DNA of 64,000 nucleotides from Hyperoplus lanceolatus. Its lineage: Eukaryota > Chordata > Actinopteri > Uranoscopiformes > Ammodytidae. The stretch spans positions 26,725,001-26,789,000 of the forward strand of contig CM049396.1 of the NCBI GenBank assembly GCA_026929865.2, in the 5' to 3' direction. Made by a program: the position numbers and the translations under genes. This document shows positions 10,891 through 22,028 of this stretch, in pieces (the stretch's first letter is position 1; every line of letters begins with the position of its first letter). Under the pieces are notes generated by a model. It was not told the DNA's origin. It was given only the letters and a program-made list of their open reading frames with translations, and searched no databases.

Positions 10891-13800
10891 CACACAAAAC
10901 ACGCATGGATGAACACACACACATTTTCCAGAGCACGATTAAGCTGTTGCCATGGAAGTGTTCCTAATGAGGGCTGAGATGACAGTTGAAATTCAGACAT
11001 TATAATGCATCACAGTACAGGTCCCGGGAAATTGTTCCATCTCCAGAGAGAAAACTCCAGTTGGCTCTTTTGTGTCTCAGAGAGGCAGTTAAATGGCCCT
11101 AAATCAGCCTTACAGTCATTTGAGGTTTGATCTTCCTCAGCGCTGAAGAATAATGGCCTTGAATATGTGATACTGTCCATTCAGAGTAGAACCAAAGTAT
11201 CTCTGACGGCTCAGTCTGCACAAAGGTGGGCTGTTAGCAGGAACATTCACTTGGCAATGAAAAAGATGGATGTGGTGGAGCAGTTGGCTCATCGGAGCAA
11301 GAGAGATGTCTCTTTATCCCCCAAAGCACTCTCAGACAAGTCTGTTTTTGAAAGCACCTTTTCACAATGTGTCCATATTTTACAAAATATAACACTGTCT
11401 AATTTATAGCTTGATTCTCCCTCGCACAACATTTCCCTTTCATTGCCATTACTCTTAATGCAGCCTCCAAAATATAAGTATGTCAGTAAGAGTAAAAACA
11501 TACAGCATTTGATTTCGGAGCGATTTCTAGCCGCGTCTTTACGTTTGAGGCTCCAGGGAAAGGAGGGTGACCCTGCTAACGGAAGAACTCATCAGTTTGT
11601 GCCAGGGTAATTAGCCGAATTAGCCAATCCCCTCATCTCTTGGTGACCCCGGTGTCAGGGCGAGCATTTGATGTGCAGAGAAGCTCCCAAGCAATTACTG
11701 GCTTCCAGTAAAGGCCATATACATGTTGCTACTAATGCTTTGGTGATCCTGTGATGTGGGCAGGAAATGAGGCCCAACAGCTTTTTAAATCAAGGTATGT
11801 CATGACATCCTGCTGTATCAAACAACATTATTGCTTTGACGGAGACATTAATGTACATTTAAAAAAATGCATTCCACTTACTTGGCTGAGTAATTAGCCT
11901 TTAACAATAATGAAATATAATGGTAACAGTTGTCCTTGCAACAGTTACTATGCTCGCATACTCATTTACCTGCACATTAATCACCTCCTATTAATTGTAT
12001 GTAGGTGTCACATTTGTATTGAAACAAATCACTCCTTAACTTCGGTCTTTCCTTACTTCTTTTCCAGTGTGTGGTTACAACTGCAATGCTTTTATCTCTT
12101 TAGCAGATCTTTCTTTATAAGCTCAGTCCATTAAAGCTGTTTTTCCTTTTGTTATTTCTTTCAAATTCATCCTTTCCCATCCAATGTTGGTTTCACATTT
12201 CATCTCTGCCTTCCACTCCATCTTGCCAAGGGAATATTTAACCTTGGCGAGGCTCAGGGAGCAGATGGTGGGCCCTTATGTGTGTCCGGCATCTTCCACA
12301 GCTAATGAAGTGATGTCTCTATAAACACCTGACAGTGGGTCAAAGCAACCTGGATATGAAGATAGCCAGTTCTGGCAGCACAGAGCAGGAACAAACGTCC
12401 ACTTCCTTATTGTATCCACATTGCTGTGCCAGTCCTTTTCCAAAATCAGGACAGCCCTGCCTAATGCTGCACCTGCCACCTCTCATACTAACAGCAAAGT
12501 GTGGGCTGTAACATTAATGCCAAGGCACATGCAACAAGTGAACAACAGACACAGATTTAGTTCTAGATTAAATAAAATAGAAACAAAAATATCATATTGG
12601 TTCGTATACACCAATGTTTGATTTTTGGCTTGAAAAAGTGTTTACCATCTCACATGACTAAAAACTAGTTCAGTAACAACAGCAAATGTTTTCTACGGAA
12701 GCCCAAAATGGACTTTGAATACTACATTTTATTTACTCTTTTTCCCATCATAACGAGATAACTAGCACGTTATCACGACTTAACAAAGCTTGTTTTGTCG
12801 TAATCACTGGAAAACAGAAATAATTAAATACATGATTCCATGTCCATTTATATTAGGGATTCGGTAGTTTTCTTCAAGTAGAGATTTGGAGATATTTTCA
12901 TGCTAGAGGAATACATTTTGATATGTAGGAGGCAAGTCACCGGTGTAATTAATAACATTACACAATGACTGCATTCTATTCATGCCATGTTCATGTCAAG
13001 TCTAAGATATCCCAATGTTATATTCCACTTAGTGAAAAGTAGAACATGATATACTTGTCACTAAAAGTGCAGAAAGGCTGCAAATGCACCACTGCTGGCA
13101 GTTATTAAGTTGGAATAAGGGCTGTTCGTCTTGCTCCACCCTCTGACATTTCGTCAATGCAAGATTAGTTGAGCAGGTTTCAGGTCCCTGGTATTGTGTA
13201 TGCAGGCTGACCGGAACGGCTTACACTTCGGCAACCATTTGTGTCATTACTCTCACCTGTGCCTTTCCTGCTCTTGCGATTTGCTGTTCAAAAGGCCTAT
13301 TACCAGCACAGAATGAGTCCTGTGGCTTTGTTCCAAATCACTCCTTTGTTTACTCAGTCAGTACTTCTTTATAGGAGACGCTCAATAGTCTATTATATAC
13401 TGAGCAGCATCAAGATTTTCAACCATTCTGAAACCTCTTTAATTGTGTCATCACTGCATTTAATTGTCACATATATGAAATGTGAGGCATTGCAATGTGG
13501 CATTGTTATAATGCCAAGGACACTATTTGTTTTCATTCCAATTGTGGAAATGTTTGAAAGGGAACTATACAGTGCATGTATTTCAGGCACAGACTTTGGA
13601 CGACCAAGTAAAATGGCAAACACAGTGTGCTATAGCTATAAAGTAAATAGAGAGTGAATATGGACATAGCTCCTTTCTTTGAGATAGTGCTGTTTTATGG
13701 GTTTGGCCCTGTAGTTTAAGTCTGTGTATCTACATAGTGTATTGCTGCATTCATGTGGTGTCGGACACGTTGGAGGAAGGCGTTTCCAAGAACATTAACA

Positions 13801-13952
13801 AAACAATAACATTATTTAAAACTCAGCTAGCCTGCTATCTTTAATGTGAACTTGGCAGCTATTTTTGGCAGCTGCTTGTCCATCTCTCACAAGCCAGGCG
13901 TCTAACACATTTTAGCTTATGCTTTTATTATGTTGTACATATTTGAAAACAA
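10887..13952. other. Gene-free stretch; possible conserved non-coding elements
   Basis: No exon is supported. The interval 10940-11760 is compositionally balanced, lacks repeats and includes clustered homeodomain-type cores (GGTAATTAGCCGAATTAG at about 11607). It therefore looks more like conserved regulatory DNA than random intergenic sequence, but this is an impression without an alignment. A TCGTTAT/ATAACGAGATAACT-like patch at about 12748-12800 resembles a dispersed palindromic fish repeat. Confidence 0.3.
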
Positions 13953-16900
13953 AACATTTGGTGAGGGGCCCGACTAAGAATGGTTCAAAAAGACCTCATG
14001 GAACAACACAAACGAGGAGGAGAGACCCTGCCCGGAGGAAGCCCGGGGCCCCCGGCTGGAGCCAGGCCCAGACAGGGGGCCCGCCTGCGAGCGTCTGGTG
14101 GCCGGGTCTGCCACGGGGCCCGGCCGGGCACAGCCCGAAAAAGCTACGTGGCAACACACTCCTCTACAACGGATGGGCCCACCACTCATCGGAGGAACCG
14201 CTGGGGTCGGGTGCGCTGCATACAGGGTGGCAGTGAAGGGCGGGGACCACGACGGACCAGACCCGGGCGGCAGAGGCTGGCTTTGGGGACGTGGAACGTC
14301 ACCTCGCTGTGGGGGAAGGAGCCGGAACTGGTGCGGGAGGTGGAGCGCTACCAATTAGATCTGGTGGGGCCTACCTCCACGCACAGTCTTGGCTCTGGAA
14401 CCGTACTTCTGGACAGGGGTTGGACTCTATTCTTCTCTGGAGTTGCCCAAGGTGTGAGGCGCCGGGCCGGTGTGGGGATACTCACGAGCCCCCGGCTGGG
14501 CGCTACTACGTTGGAGTTTACCCCGGTGGACGAGAGGGTCGCCTCCCTACGCCTCCGGGTTGTGGGGGGGAAGACTCTGACTGTTGTTTGTGCGTATGCA
14601 CCAAACAGCAGTTCGGAGTATTCGGCCTTCTTGGAGACTCCATAGTTCTGCTGGGAGACTTTAACGCGCACGTGGGCAATGATGGAGACACCTGGAAAGG
14701 CGTGATTGGGAGGAACGGCCTCCCTGATCTGAACCCGAGTGGTCGTTTGTTGTTAGACTTCTGTGCTGGTCATGGTTTGTCTATAACAAACACCATGTTC
14801 AAACATAAGGATGCTCATAAGTGTACATGGTACCAGAGCGCCCTAGGCCGAAGGTCGATGATCGATTTTGTGATCGTATCATCTGATCTGAGGCCGCATG
14901 TTTCGGACACTCGGGTGAAGAGAGGGGCGGAGCTGTCAACTGATCACCATCTGGTTGTGAGTTGGGTCAAAGGGTGGGGGAAGACTCTGGACAGACCTGG
15001 TAAGCCCAAACGGGTAGTGCGGGTGAACTGGGAACGTCTAGCGGAGGCCCCTGTTCAAGAGATCTTTAATTCGCACCTCCTGCAGAACTTTTCTAGCATC
15101 CCTGTGGAGGTTGGGGGCATTGAACCCAAGTGGTCAATGTTCAAAACTTCCATTGCTGAAGCCGCGGCAGGCAGCTGTGGTCTCAAGGTCTTAGGTGCCT
15201 CAAGGGGCGGTAACCCTCGAACGCCGTGGTGGACCTCGGTGGTCAGGGAAGCCGTCCGACTGAAGAAGGAGTGCTTCCGGGATATGTTATCTCGGGGGAC
15301 TCCTGAGGCAGTTGCAAGGCACCGACAGGCCCGAAGGGCTGCAGCTTTTGCCGTGTCAGAGGCAAAGCAGCGGGTGTGGGAGAAGTTCGGAGAAACCATG
15401 GAGAAGGACTTTCGGTCGGCACCAAAGTGTTTCTGGAAGACCGTCCGGCACCTCAGGAGGGGGAAGCGGGGAACTATCCAAGCTGTGTACAGTAAGGATG
15501 GGACGCTGTTGACCTCAACTGAGGAGGTAGTCGGTCGGTGGAAAGAGCACTTTGAGGAACTCCTGAATCCGACTAACACGCCCTCTATGTTGGAGGCAGA
15601 GCTGGAGGCTGATGGGGGATCATCGTCAATTTCCCTGGTGGAAGTCACTGAGGTAGTCAAACAACTCCACAGTGGCAAAGCCCCGGGGGTTGATGAGATC
15701 CGTCCAGAAATGCTGAAAGCAATGGGTGTGGAGGGGCTGTCTTGGATGACACGCCTCTTCAACATTGCGTGGAAGTTGGGTACAGTGCCGAAGGAGTGGC
15801 AGACCGGGGTGGTGGTTCCTATTTTCAAAAAGGGGGACCAGAGAGTGTGTGCCAACTACCGGGGTATCACACTTCTCAGCCTTCCCGGCAAAGTCTACTC
15901 CAAGGTGCTGGAAAGGAGGGTTCGGCCGATAGTCGAACCTCAGATTGAAGAGGAACAATGCGGATTCCGTCCTGGCCGTGGAACAACGGACCAGCTCTTC
16001 ACTCTCGCAAGGATCCTAGAGGGAGCTTGGGAGTTTGCTCATCCAGTCTACATGTGTTTTGTGGATCTGGAGAAGGCTTATGACCGGGTTCCCCGGGAGA
16101 TACTGTGGGGGGTGCTGCGGGAGTATGGGGTGAGGGTGTCTCTTCTCAGGGCCATCCAATCTCTGTACGCTCAAAGCGAGAGCTGTGTACGGGTTCTCGG
16201 TAGTAAGTCAGACTCGTTTCCGGTGGGGGTTGGCCTTCGCCAGGGCTGCGCTGTATCACCAATCCTGTTTGTGATATTTATGGACAGGATATCAAGGCGT
16301 AGTCGTGGTGGGGAGGGGTTGCAGTTTGGTGGTCTGAAGATCTCATCTCTGCTGTTTGCGGATGATGTGGTTCTGATGGCATCATCGGCCTGTGACCTTC
16401 AGCTCTCATTGGATCGGTTTGCAGCCGAGTGTGAAGCGGTTGGGATGAGGATCAGCACCTCTAAATCGGAGGCCATGGTGCTCAGCAGGAAACCGATGGA
16501 TTGTCTACTACAGGTAGGGAATGAGTCCTTACCCCACGTGAAGGAGTTCAAGTACCTCAGGGTCTTGTTTGCGAGTGAGGGAACAATGGAGCGTGAGATT
16601 GGCCGTAGAATCGGAGCAGCAGGGGCGGTTTTGCACTCGCTTTACCGCACTGTTGTGACGAAAAGAGAGCTGAGTCGTAAGGCAAAGCTTTCGATCTACC
16701 AGGCGATCTTTGTTCCTACCCTCACCTATGGTCATGAAGGCTGGGTAATGACCGAAAGAACGAGATCGCGGGTACAAGCGGCCGAAATGGGCTTTCTCAG
16801 GAGGGTGGCTGGCGTCTCCCTTAGAGATAGGGTGAGAAGCTCAGTCATTCGTGAGGAACTCGGGGCAGAGCCGCTACTCCTTTGCGTTGAAAGGAGCCAG

Positions 16901-17181
16901 TTGAGGTGGTTCGGGCATCTGGTAAGGATGCCCCCAGGGCGCCTCCCTAGGGAGGTGTTCCAGGAGCGTCCAGCTGGGAGGAGGCCTCGGGGAAGACCCA
17001 GGACTAGGTGGAGAGATTATATTTCCACGCTGGCCTGGGAACGCCTCGGGATCCCCCAGTCAGAGCTGGTTGAAGTGGCCCGGGAAAGAGAAGTTTGGGG
17101 TTCCCTGCTCAAGCTGCTGCCCCCGCGACCCGATTTCGGATAAGCGGTTGAAGATGATGATGATGATGATGATGAACATTT
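13953..17181 (+). mobile_element. APE-type non-LTR retrotransposon (LINE) with (GAT)n tail
   Basis: The element runs from about 13960 to 17174, GC-rich against AT-rich flanks. It encodes an apurinic-type endonuclease followed by reverse transcriptase and ends directly after the ORF in a TGAAGATGATGATG microsatellite tail (about 17149-17174). A 7-bp direct repeat AACATTT (13953-13959 and 17175-17181) may be the TSD. A microsatellite tail instead of poly(A), and no RNase H, fit I/Nimb- or CR1-group fish LINEs; the exact clade is not decided here. The 5' UTR is short, so the copy is probably 5'-truncated. Confidence 0.9.
13980..17143 (+). pseudogene. LINE ORF: endonuclease plus reverse transcriptase, one deletion/frameshift
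   Basis: The polyprotein is read in two frames. From 13980 to about 14632 it gives a Gly/Pro/Arg-rich leader and the endonuclease N-terminus ([33 protein letters not shown]). From 14633 to 17143 another frame continues with [23 protein letters not shown] and [10 protein letters not shown] (endonuclease core and C-terminus). RT follows: [34 protein letters not shown] and catalytic FADD at 16355-16366. The C-terminus has [11 protein letters not shown] and [13 protein letters not shown]. The junction at about 14630-14640 lacks the linker expected between FLE and GDSIVLL, so a small out-of-frame deletion, not a point slip, broke the ORF. The 836 downstream codons are otherwise open, so the insertion is fairly young. 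The upstream part of the 950-codon open frame (14291-14632) is out of frame and not real protein. Confidence 0.92.
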
Positions 17182-20100
17182 TCACGGGTCACCTGATTCG
17201 TTTACTTTGCTCTTCTTTTTCCACAGAAATATGTTGAGTTTAAACGCTCTGAGCAGTACCAATCCACACATCTTCTTCGTAGCACCCATGTTGGTGTTAC
17301 TTTCCAACTTGGGAGCACTTGACCATACTGAAGTTGGGAGAACGACTTCCCAACTCGGAAACTCGGACAAGCATCCGAGGAGCACATTAATGCAGCATGC
17401 CTGCTAGAGTATTGTGACCATGTAAAAAGTTGTGTCATTTTCTATGACCTACACATTTCCTGATGGAAAACAAGAGGCTATGGCCATGTCTTGAATCCAA
17501 ATTCAGCAATCAAGGTGCTTTAAAATGCAGCATTTGTCCAGATATGACCACTGATGTTTGAGATTTTCTCTTAAATACAGTATAGTATATTTGAATGACA
17601 GTTCTAATTCATATTTTTGCCTTTCTATTAATACATCACAATGGGAAAGTTGGCATATATTTTGTTAATCACGAAAGTTCTGACAGAATTGAAGCCACCA
17701 TTTCATAAAGCCTTGCTAACTATTTGCTTTTCTCACGTATACTGTTTCTTCCTTTACTGTCAAGTGGGTGCCAACTTATTTTTATACTCCATTCAATTTC
17801 AGCTATTTTATAAAATGTGTACGTATATATACAGTATATACATATATACATTTGCACCAAGCTGTTTTCATGTGTAATATCCTGTCATCATCATCATCGG
17901 GCAGGCCAATCGAGGTCTGCCTTTGTAAGCCTGGGCACACATAATTGGCTCCGACTGCACTAGAATCGCTTAATGACAGACCCAGAGTGTTTCATTTTTT
18001 CCCAGATTGGTTGTACAGCCGCAGCCCAACCTCTGGTGTTTCCCTCCTGCACTTTAGACATAGTTAGATAGGCAAGTGTACAGCAAGAAGACTATTTGTC
18101 ACTCAGCGGTAGACCATAGACTGGGGTGTATAATTACCACTTACTACACAATCAGCTGTTTTGTCACACCCTGAGTGTCAGAACGATTTAGTTTTCTATT
18201 CAAGTAGCGTAAGAGAGCTTTTTTTTCTTTAATAGATTTATTTTCCTCCTTTTTTTTGGCATTTGTCTTTTGTTTCAATCCATGTCCCCATTCTCTCAAT
18301 TATAGGTCTTTTTCATTGAATAGCACCCGATATGATTTTGTTTTTGATGATGGATAATTTGCAACTGCTCACTTGATTTCCATATTTGTTTTCATGCGGG
18401 CCTCCCTTTCCTCTCAATCCCCACCATATATCTGCCTCTTGCTCCTTCACTCTTCAGTCTCCCCACTTTGCTGCGCCAGCACTTTGCTCTTGGAGTAGCT
18501 GAGGGTGCTGATTTAATAGGGGATGGGGGGCTGCAGGCCCCAGATGAGAACAGTCGATATTTCATCTCTCTACCTGGAAGGAGACACAGAGGGCAGTGCA
18601 AATTCTAATAGGGTAAGATGTATGACACCCGTACACACTTTTTACCGTCTTACCGATGGGATGTGCTGCGGGACTCTGCGTGGCTGACTGTTCCTGACAG
18701 AAGGAATTTCACCATTTGTAAATAGAACATGGTTTCTGAAAAGACAGGCAACGTTTGCACTATAGACGCTGGAGAATTGAATGCAAGGACGACCATAGAG
18801 GTGTAGTCACATTAGCATAAATGAAATTGTCAAACTTTTACGTCTTTGAATGCATTATGTGCATAATGCGGACATGGCTGGAAGTTTTGAATAACGCCGG
18901 CTTGTGAATAGTAGCAATTTTTACCCCCTCTGATCAGGTTTCAGGTGTGATTATGTGCTGCTGCTTTCAAAGGGGTGTTGTAATGAAAGTGGCTGTGGAT
19001 GAAAGGGGTGTTCCCTTCCGTTGCTGCCAAGTCCCATTCTTCCACCTGAACTCAATCAGCTACTCAGCGCGTGTAGATGGAGCTTACTGTTGGCCTCTCA
19101 TATTGGTTTTCATTACCCAGAGAATAACTCTACAATCAGTTTACATTTCTCCCCATATCCCTCTCAGGCTTGCTACATCTGCTCTCATTCAGGCCTCTGC
19201 CACTTGCAAATGGACTGCAGGCTTATCAGGGTCGAAGATAATAGCTCTGAATGATGCGATTTGATCTTTTTTTTGCTTGAGACTCACGAGTGCCCATGAA
19301 GATGTTAATGTCGTGACCATATTCCCCCATGCAGACTTATTTCTATGCTAATGCAGCTATTCATATTTCTAATATTTGCTTACAGCAAATCAATAAAGGC
19401 CAATGTGCTGACTGCATTCTGCACCGGATAAAGAATGTTGGAAATGTATGCAGCAAGCACGCAAATATATAGCAGGCACAGATTTGACATTATAGAAGTT
19501 TTCCGGGAAACAGCACTCCATCATAAGTCTGCCATAAACTGGTTTTCTATTACAGTGAAATAAATATCACCTGATGCTTTTCAGGGAAAACACAGAGGAT
19601 AGTGTTATGAAGTAAACAATACAATGTTCTTCCTATGAAAATGGTGTGTAATCACATCCCATTCTCTCTGCAACAATTGAAGAAAGCAGATTATTGAACC
19701 GGATGTCTCTCTGTCTGTCCCAAGTTTAATAATGCTAGTTGTATTTGATCTGTACAGACGCCTGCTGTTGGCTCCTTTGCAAGGCCTTGCCACTTGGGTG
19801 CTGAACCGTTCATTCCGGTTGCCTGTGTTTGTTTGTTTAATGCCAGGCTCCGCTTACAAACAGACATAATTAAATCAAGCCTAATCCACAATTTATGCAT
19901 TCTGCGCCTGAATTATTCACACAACAGTTTTATGTGTTATTGCTTTTTCTTTCTTTCCGGAGACATTTAGAAACTTGTTGTGCTGTCCTTATTGAATATA
20001 ACTTCCCTCAAGATTGCTTCTTTTATTAATTAAACCCCCTTCCCACAACCCCACACCCTCATGTAATACACAATGCAGTCATGTAAGAGCTGTGCTTGCA

Positions 20101-20186
20101 TTTCTTCACTTAAGCAAGTATGACTTTGCCTAATGCAACTTCAAGTGTGCAATAAGAGTAATTATAGTGTCTCTAGAGAGTACATC
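17182..20186. other. Gene-free stretch
   Basis: About 3 kb of AT-rich non-coding DNA. Nothing resembles an exon or RNA gene. A short TATATACAGTATATACATATATA-type alternating run occurs at about 17823-17850. Short frames here lack domains and splice context. Confidence 0.5.
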
Positions 20187-20187
20187 A

Positions 20188-20220
<33 letters not shown>

Positions 20221-20276
20221 GACACGCACACGCATACGCATGCACATGCAAACACACACACACGCACACACACACA
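20187..20276. repeat. (CA)n microsatellite, interrupted
   Basis: A perfect CA run at about 20187-20214 is followed by interrupted CA/CG/CATG units to 20276. Any open frame across it is Thr-His low complexity. Confidence 0.95.
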
Positions 20277-20705
20277 GGCCCGCCTCAACCTGCCATTATG
20301 CCCTGGGGCTGAGAGGTTTGATAGGCCCCCTGAGTGGCGGTCTTACAATACAAGTGTGTAATATTTATTTTGATTAATAACCAAATCATTTTAAGGTAAT
20401 ACCGTGTTTGTCACATGAATTTGTGTGATTGCGTTGGGGAATCAGGACCTTCTAGTGGGGTCCAGGGGCATGCCCCCCGGAAGGAAAATGTTAATCTTTT
20501 AAATTAAAATGCATGAATCTGGTGCACTTTGAGAAGAAAACTTAGCCTAAATCAGCTGCTTCCTATGTGAGCTATTTAGTACTTTTTTTCTGGAATAATT
20601 TGGAGACACAGAATTACCAAAAAGCAGAAAGAAAAAATGTACAGGTTAAAAAAATATTTGCTACTATTGTCTATTATTTTTTTAATGGCTCAATATAGGC
20701 CCCTG
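20277..20705. other. Probable unidentified interspersed repeat flanking the Harbinger-like element
   Basis: Contains GGGGTCCAGGGGCATGCCCCCCGG at about 20457-20480, a GC-rich quasi-palindrome in an otherwise AT-rich context, and several GGCCCC(C/T) motifs. It reads like the 3' portion of an old repeat, but the family cannot be named from this sequence. Confidence 0.3.
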
Positions 20706-22028
20706 GTGCCTATTTCAAGTAGCTGGTTTTACATACTCTGGGTTTAATCCTGCGCTCTGAGTTGGTCAACTCAGAGCGCAGGGTTGACGAGAAACTCTGG
20801 GTTTTCGGTTTCAGAACAGTGGATCAGCGTTGGGTTAATCAACTCTGAGCGTGTTCACTCTGGGTGGAGCGTGTGCATAAAAGCCATCGTCAATGGATCG
20901 CTGAAAACATGATTCACCATGGAAACAGAAGAAACAAATGCTTGGTCCTCCCACTTCTCCACTTCTCAAAAAAGAAAAAAAAACTTCTCCGCTCCTCCCA
21001 CTCGAGTAAGAAATATTAACTTATGAGCTTATGGAAAAGAATGAACGGGGATAGTCTCATAACTCTGATCTAATCACTTCGGCAATTCAGAAAAAAACGG
21101 TGCAAAAGTTTTTTGTCAAGAGCATCATTGCTTCCGTATGAGAAGCAAGTCTATTTTAAGAATTAAGTTACGCATATCAGCAGCAACAAAATTATCAAGC
21201 TGCCGCTGCACAGCACTGCTGACAGTGTTTTATATTCGCTGTAGCCTATTATGTAGGCAAGCTATAATAGGCCTACTGTGCAGTAAACAGTCGCTTCTTT
21301 TAAATGGGGAGTGAAAGATATTAACGTTTGACACATAAGGTGACAGTTTCCATTGTAGATCCTGATTGTTTTATTACCATATCCCTTGTCCTCTAGTGAT
21401 CACAGTTTAAATTATTATATTATTTCTATATTCATATTGGGCTATTTAACGAGGCTTGTCTGTGACTTTGGGATGACACAAGTGAACAGTAACGATCGCG
21501 TGCAGCCGCAGAATTACATTTCAACCTGACATAAATAGCCTATGTTCAGTGGCACAGGTGTTAAAAAACTACTGATAATGATAAAAATAAATAACGAGAT
21601 ACATACAATACAATAGGTTTATTAATCTGAATGTAAAGCATGTTCATGATATGTAAGGTGGCCGCATATGAACGAACGAGGGCTGAGAACAAGGCTACTG
21701 ATCAAATGATCGATCAAACGTAAAATCATCAGGAAATGATAAAAACATCCCGATGGAGATTTCTATGGAGTGATATTGCTTTAAACTGTACAGGGTTGCG
21801 TTGTGACAGTGACTCTTTCTTCAGTCGGAGCTGCAGCGTAAAGTGAAAACAAACTCAGGGTAGGTCTAACCACCTATCCAGCAGGTTAGACCCACGGCGT
21901 ATGTTGCCGCCGTAACTGACTCTCGGTCGCGCTGAACCTGCTTCTTGAAACGGAAAACCGAGAGTTTCCACTAACTCAGAGCGAACAAACTCTGGGTTGC
22001 CTCAAAACCAGCTACCTGAAATAGGCCC
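20706..22028. mobile_element. PIF/Harbinger-like non-autonomous DNA transposon
   Basis: Terminal inverted repeats of 23 bp (20708-20730 and 22004-22026) match at 22 positions, with core CCTATTTCA(A/G)GTAGCTGG. Subterminal regions are full of ACTCTGGGTT / AACTCAGAG motifs in both orientations. Trinucleotides CTG (left) and CAG (right) abut the ends, compatible with the CWG-type 3-bp TSD of PIF/Harbinger elements, though not identical. The 1.3-kb interior has no intact transposase or Myb-like ORF, so it is an internally deleted derivative. Confidence 0.7.
20751..20780. repeat. Perfect 14-bp subterminal hairpin
   Basis: TGCGCTCTGAGTTG (20751-20764) pairs exactly with CAACTCAGAGCGCA (20767-20780) across a GT spacer, about 45 bp inside the left TIR of the Harbinger-like element. 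It carries the same ACTCAGAG motif seen near the right end (about 21974-21982), so it may mark a transposase-binding site. Confidence 0.8.

Noticed and set aside
10528..11000. Frames of 149 (+) and 122 (-) codons
   Set aside because: They depend on the (AC)n microsatellite and have no domain or splice context.
14291..14632. N-terminal part of the 950-codon LINE frame
   Set aside because: It is out of frame; the true endonuclease N-terminus is read in the 13980 frame.
15055..15855. 266-codon minus-strand frame
   Set aside because: It is the antisense shadow of the LINE reverse-transcriptase frame.
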